Position numbers and translations under genes: made by a program
Origin: Lachnospiraceae bacterium
GTDB taxonomy: Bacteria > Bacillota > Clostridia > Lachnospirales > Lachnospiraceae
Direction of reading: 5' to 3'
DNA length: 64,000 nt
Assembly: GCA_021200995.1 (NCBI GenBank)
Contig: JAJQFS010000087.1
Location: 58,356-122,355, forward strand
Shown: positions 62,636-64,000 of the stretch, piece after piece
Layout: the number at the start of each line of letters is the position of its first letter
Numbering within the stretch: position 1 is the first letter of the stretch
The notes under the pieces: model-generated
What the model was told of the DNA's origin: nothing
The model's database searches: none
What the model saw: only the letters and a program-made list of their open reading frames with translations

Positions 62636-63748
62636 TTAGTTGCAGATGGTAATCTCAGTCTCTTTGTCGAATACATGAATCTTCTGGGTATCGAACAACA
62701 CCTTAACCTTGTCGCCAACTCTTGCTCTGGTGGTGGAAGGAACTCTTGCGGTCACGTTCTTGCCATCAATATCAAAATACAGATAAACTTCTGCGCCAAG
62801 CAGCTCATAAACTCTGATATCAACAGTCAGGCAGTGGCTCTCATCATAATTCTCCAGATGCTCTGCATCATGGATATCTTCAGGACGAAGACCGATGGTA
62901 ACTTCCTTGCCGCCGTATCCGCCGTCGATTACAGCCTTGGATTTCTCCGGAGGCAGTGCAATCTCAACACCGTCAACGTTCACATACGCAACATCACCCT
63001 TCACGGTGCACTTGCAGTCAAAGAAGTTCATCTGCGGAGAACCGATGAATCCAGCAACGAACTTGTTGCCCGGCTTATCATACAGATTCTGAGGAGTATC
63101 AACCTGCTGTACCACGCCGTCTTTCATAACAACGATTCTGGTACCAAGGGTCATAGCCTCAGTCTGGTCATGGGTAACATAGATGATCGTGGTGCCCAGT
63201 CTCTGGTGCAGCTTCGCGATCTCAGTTCTCATCTGTACACGCAGCTTCGCGTCCAGGTTGGAAAGAGGCTCGTCCATCAGGAACACCTTCGGGTTACGCA
63301 CGATAGCGCGGCCCATGGCGACACGCTGTCTCTGACCACCGGAAAGAGCCTTCGGCTTACGATCAAGCAGCTTCTCCAGATCCAGGATCTTGGCAGCTTC
63401 TTTTACCATCTTGTCGACCTCAGCCTTCGGAACCTTGCGCAGCTTCAGACCAAACGCCATATTGTCGTAAACGGTCATGTGGGGATACAGAGCGTAGTTC
63501 TGGAATACCATTGCGATATCTCTGTCCTTCGGCTCCACATCGTTCATCATCTTGTCACCGATCCACAACTCACCAGAAGAAATATCCTCCAGGCCGGCGA
63601 TCATACGCAGGGTTGTGGATTTACCACAGCCGGACGGTCCAACGAAAATGATGAATTCTTTGTCGGCGATGTCAAGATTGAAATCTTTCACAGCCACAAA
63701 TCCGTTGGGATACACTTTGCAAACGTTGTCTAACTTTACACTTGCCAT
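62636..63748 (-). CDS. ugpC: Sugar ABC transporter ATP-binding protein, UgpC/MsmX type
   Basis: A 370-aa ATPase that energises one or several carbohydrate ABC importers. Walker [11 protein letters not shown], signature LSGGQRQR, Walker [13 protein letters not shown] and the H loop VTHDQTEAM are intact. A C-terminal TOBE/OB regulatory domain follows ([20 protein letters not shown]). The lack of permease or binding protein genes nearby fits a shared ATPase such as MsmX. It may serve the orphan solute-binding lipoprotein at 27.4 kb. The start ATG follows GGAGGGTG. Confidence 0.95.
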   Translation of the reverse strand: MASVKLDNVCKVYPNGFVAVKDFNLDIADKEFIIFVGPSGCGKSTTLRMIAGLEDISSGELWIGDKMMNDVEPKDRDIAMVFQNYALYPHMTVYDNMAFGLKLRKVPKAEVDKMVKEAAKILDLEKLLDRKPKALSGGQRQRVAMGRAIVRNPKVFLMDEPLSNLDAKLRVQMRTEIAKLHQRLGTTIIYVTHDQTEAMTLGTRIVVMKDGVVQQVDTPQNLYDKPGNKFVAGFIGSPQMNFFDCKCTVKGDVAYVNVDGVEIALPPEKSKAVIDGGYGGKEVTIGLRPEDIHDAEHLENYDESHCLTVDIRVYELLGAEVYLYFDIDGKNVTARVPSTTRARVGDKVKVLFDTQKIHVFDKETEITICN

Positions 63749-63801
63749 TATAAAACACCCTCCATTATAATATGTACTACACGAACTGTATTACTTTTAA
63801 G

Positions 63802-63831
63802 AGTATACTTTTTTCTCTGTGTTTTTGCCAT
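63802..63831 (-). promoter_or_regulatory. Possible promoter of ugpC
   Basis: On the minus strand ATGGCA (63831-63826) and TATACT (63807-63802) are 18 bases apart. The leader would be about 45 bases. Confidence 0.5.
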
Positions 63832-63959
63832 ATCATTAATCCACAAAGTTTCGTTTTATCCTTGTTGGAAATTTCCCCTTGACAAATTATTTTCACAGGA
63901 TATTTGTCATCCTGCGCAAAATAAGAGCCGGTTCTCCGTCAAAATGACTGACCTGACCA

Positions 63960-64000
63960 TTATTTCTCTGCCGATTCATCCGTTTCTGCCTCAGCAGGAC
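63960..64000 (-). CDS. Possible 3' end of a gene entering from the right
   Basis: One minus-strand frame reads PAEAETDESAEK and stops with TAA at 63962-63960. The acidic composition is typical of protein ends, and the stop lies about 130 bases before the ugpC promoter. Only 12 codons are visible, so this is weak. Confidence 0.3.
   Translation of the reverse strand, partial: PAEAETDESAEK

Noticed and set aside
62675..63733. 352-codon plus-strand open frame
   Set aside because: Exactly antisense to ugpC, no ribosome site, and its protein has no recognisable features; a shadow of the real gene.

Overview
The window is a 64-kb chromosomal stretch of an anaerobic Firmicute, most likely a Lachnospiraceae (Clostridia). 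Supporting this are a tad pilus cluster with family-typical DUF6382, DUF5702 and Flp1 proteins, a DUF6128/CdaR/UgpC-type run, a DUF2508 (YaaL) gene, GH3 and GH42 glycosidases, an anaerobic sulfatase-maturase-type radical SAM enzyme and sigma-A-type promoters. No species is proposed. Most genes lie on the minus strand.

Region 1 (1-8.8 kb, minus) is a tad operon read from a strong promoter at 8769-8796: tadZ, tadA, tadB, tadC, flp pilin, a DUF5702-like protein, a TadE-like pseudopilin with a Cys-rich tail, a prepilin peptidase, a second TadE-like pseudopilin and a DUF6382 protein that leaves the window. Region 2 (9.0-14.2 kb) holds DUF2508, a large TPR protein with a degenerate AAA-like end, rsmA, tatD, tRNA-Lys(CTT) and a GIY-YIG protein. 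Region 3 (14.2-24.3 kb, minus) is a complete Mrp/Mbh-type cation/proton antiporter operon with four NuoL/M/N-like subunits and no hydrogenase genes. Region 4 (24.4-35.1 kb) has trxA, trmB, a penicillin-binding D,D-carboxypeptidase, a solute-binding lipoprotein, a domain-permuted GH3 enzyme, an exonuclease and an esterase.

Region 5 (35.3-40.7 kb) looks accessory: an Rpn-type nuclease, a TetR regulator with a large surface protein, and a RelBE-type toxin-antitoxin pair. Region 6 (40.8-45.7 kb) has queT under a probable preQ1 riboswitch and a MarR-controlled heterodimeric ABC exporter, one half of which is interrupted by an amber codon. Region 7 (45.7-53.4 kb) has luxS, proB-proA-proC and mtnN, so the two AI-2 pathway enzymes flank proline synthesis, followed by a DUF6020 membrane protein, GtrA and a 2-hydroxyacid dehydrogenase. 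Region 8 (53.4-64 kb) has GH42 beta-galactosidase, an anSME-like enzyme, a dienelactone hydrolase, a VapD-type cassette, pgi, DUF6128, a CdaR-type regulator and the UgpC/MsmX sugar-ABC ATPase.

Three genes in the first 9.3 kb (second TadE, DUF5702, DUF2508) each read perfectly if one base is added to an A/T run of 5-6. This repeated pattern suggests homopolymer undercalling in the assembly rather than three pseudogenes. The best candidates for new biology are the VapD cassette with its unknown partner, the TPR/dead-AAA protein, the TadC with an Ig-like insertion, and the stand-alone four-subunit antiporter complex.
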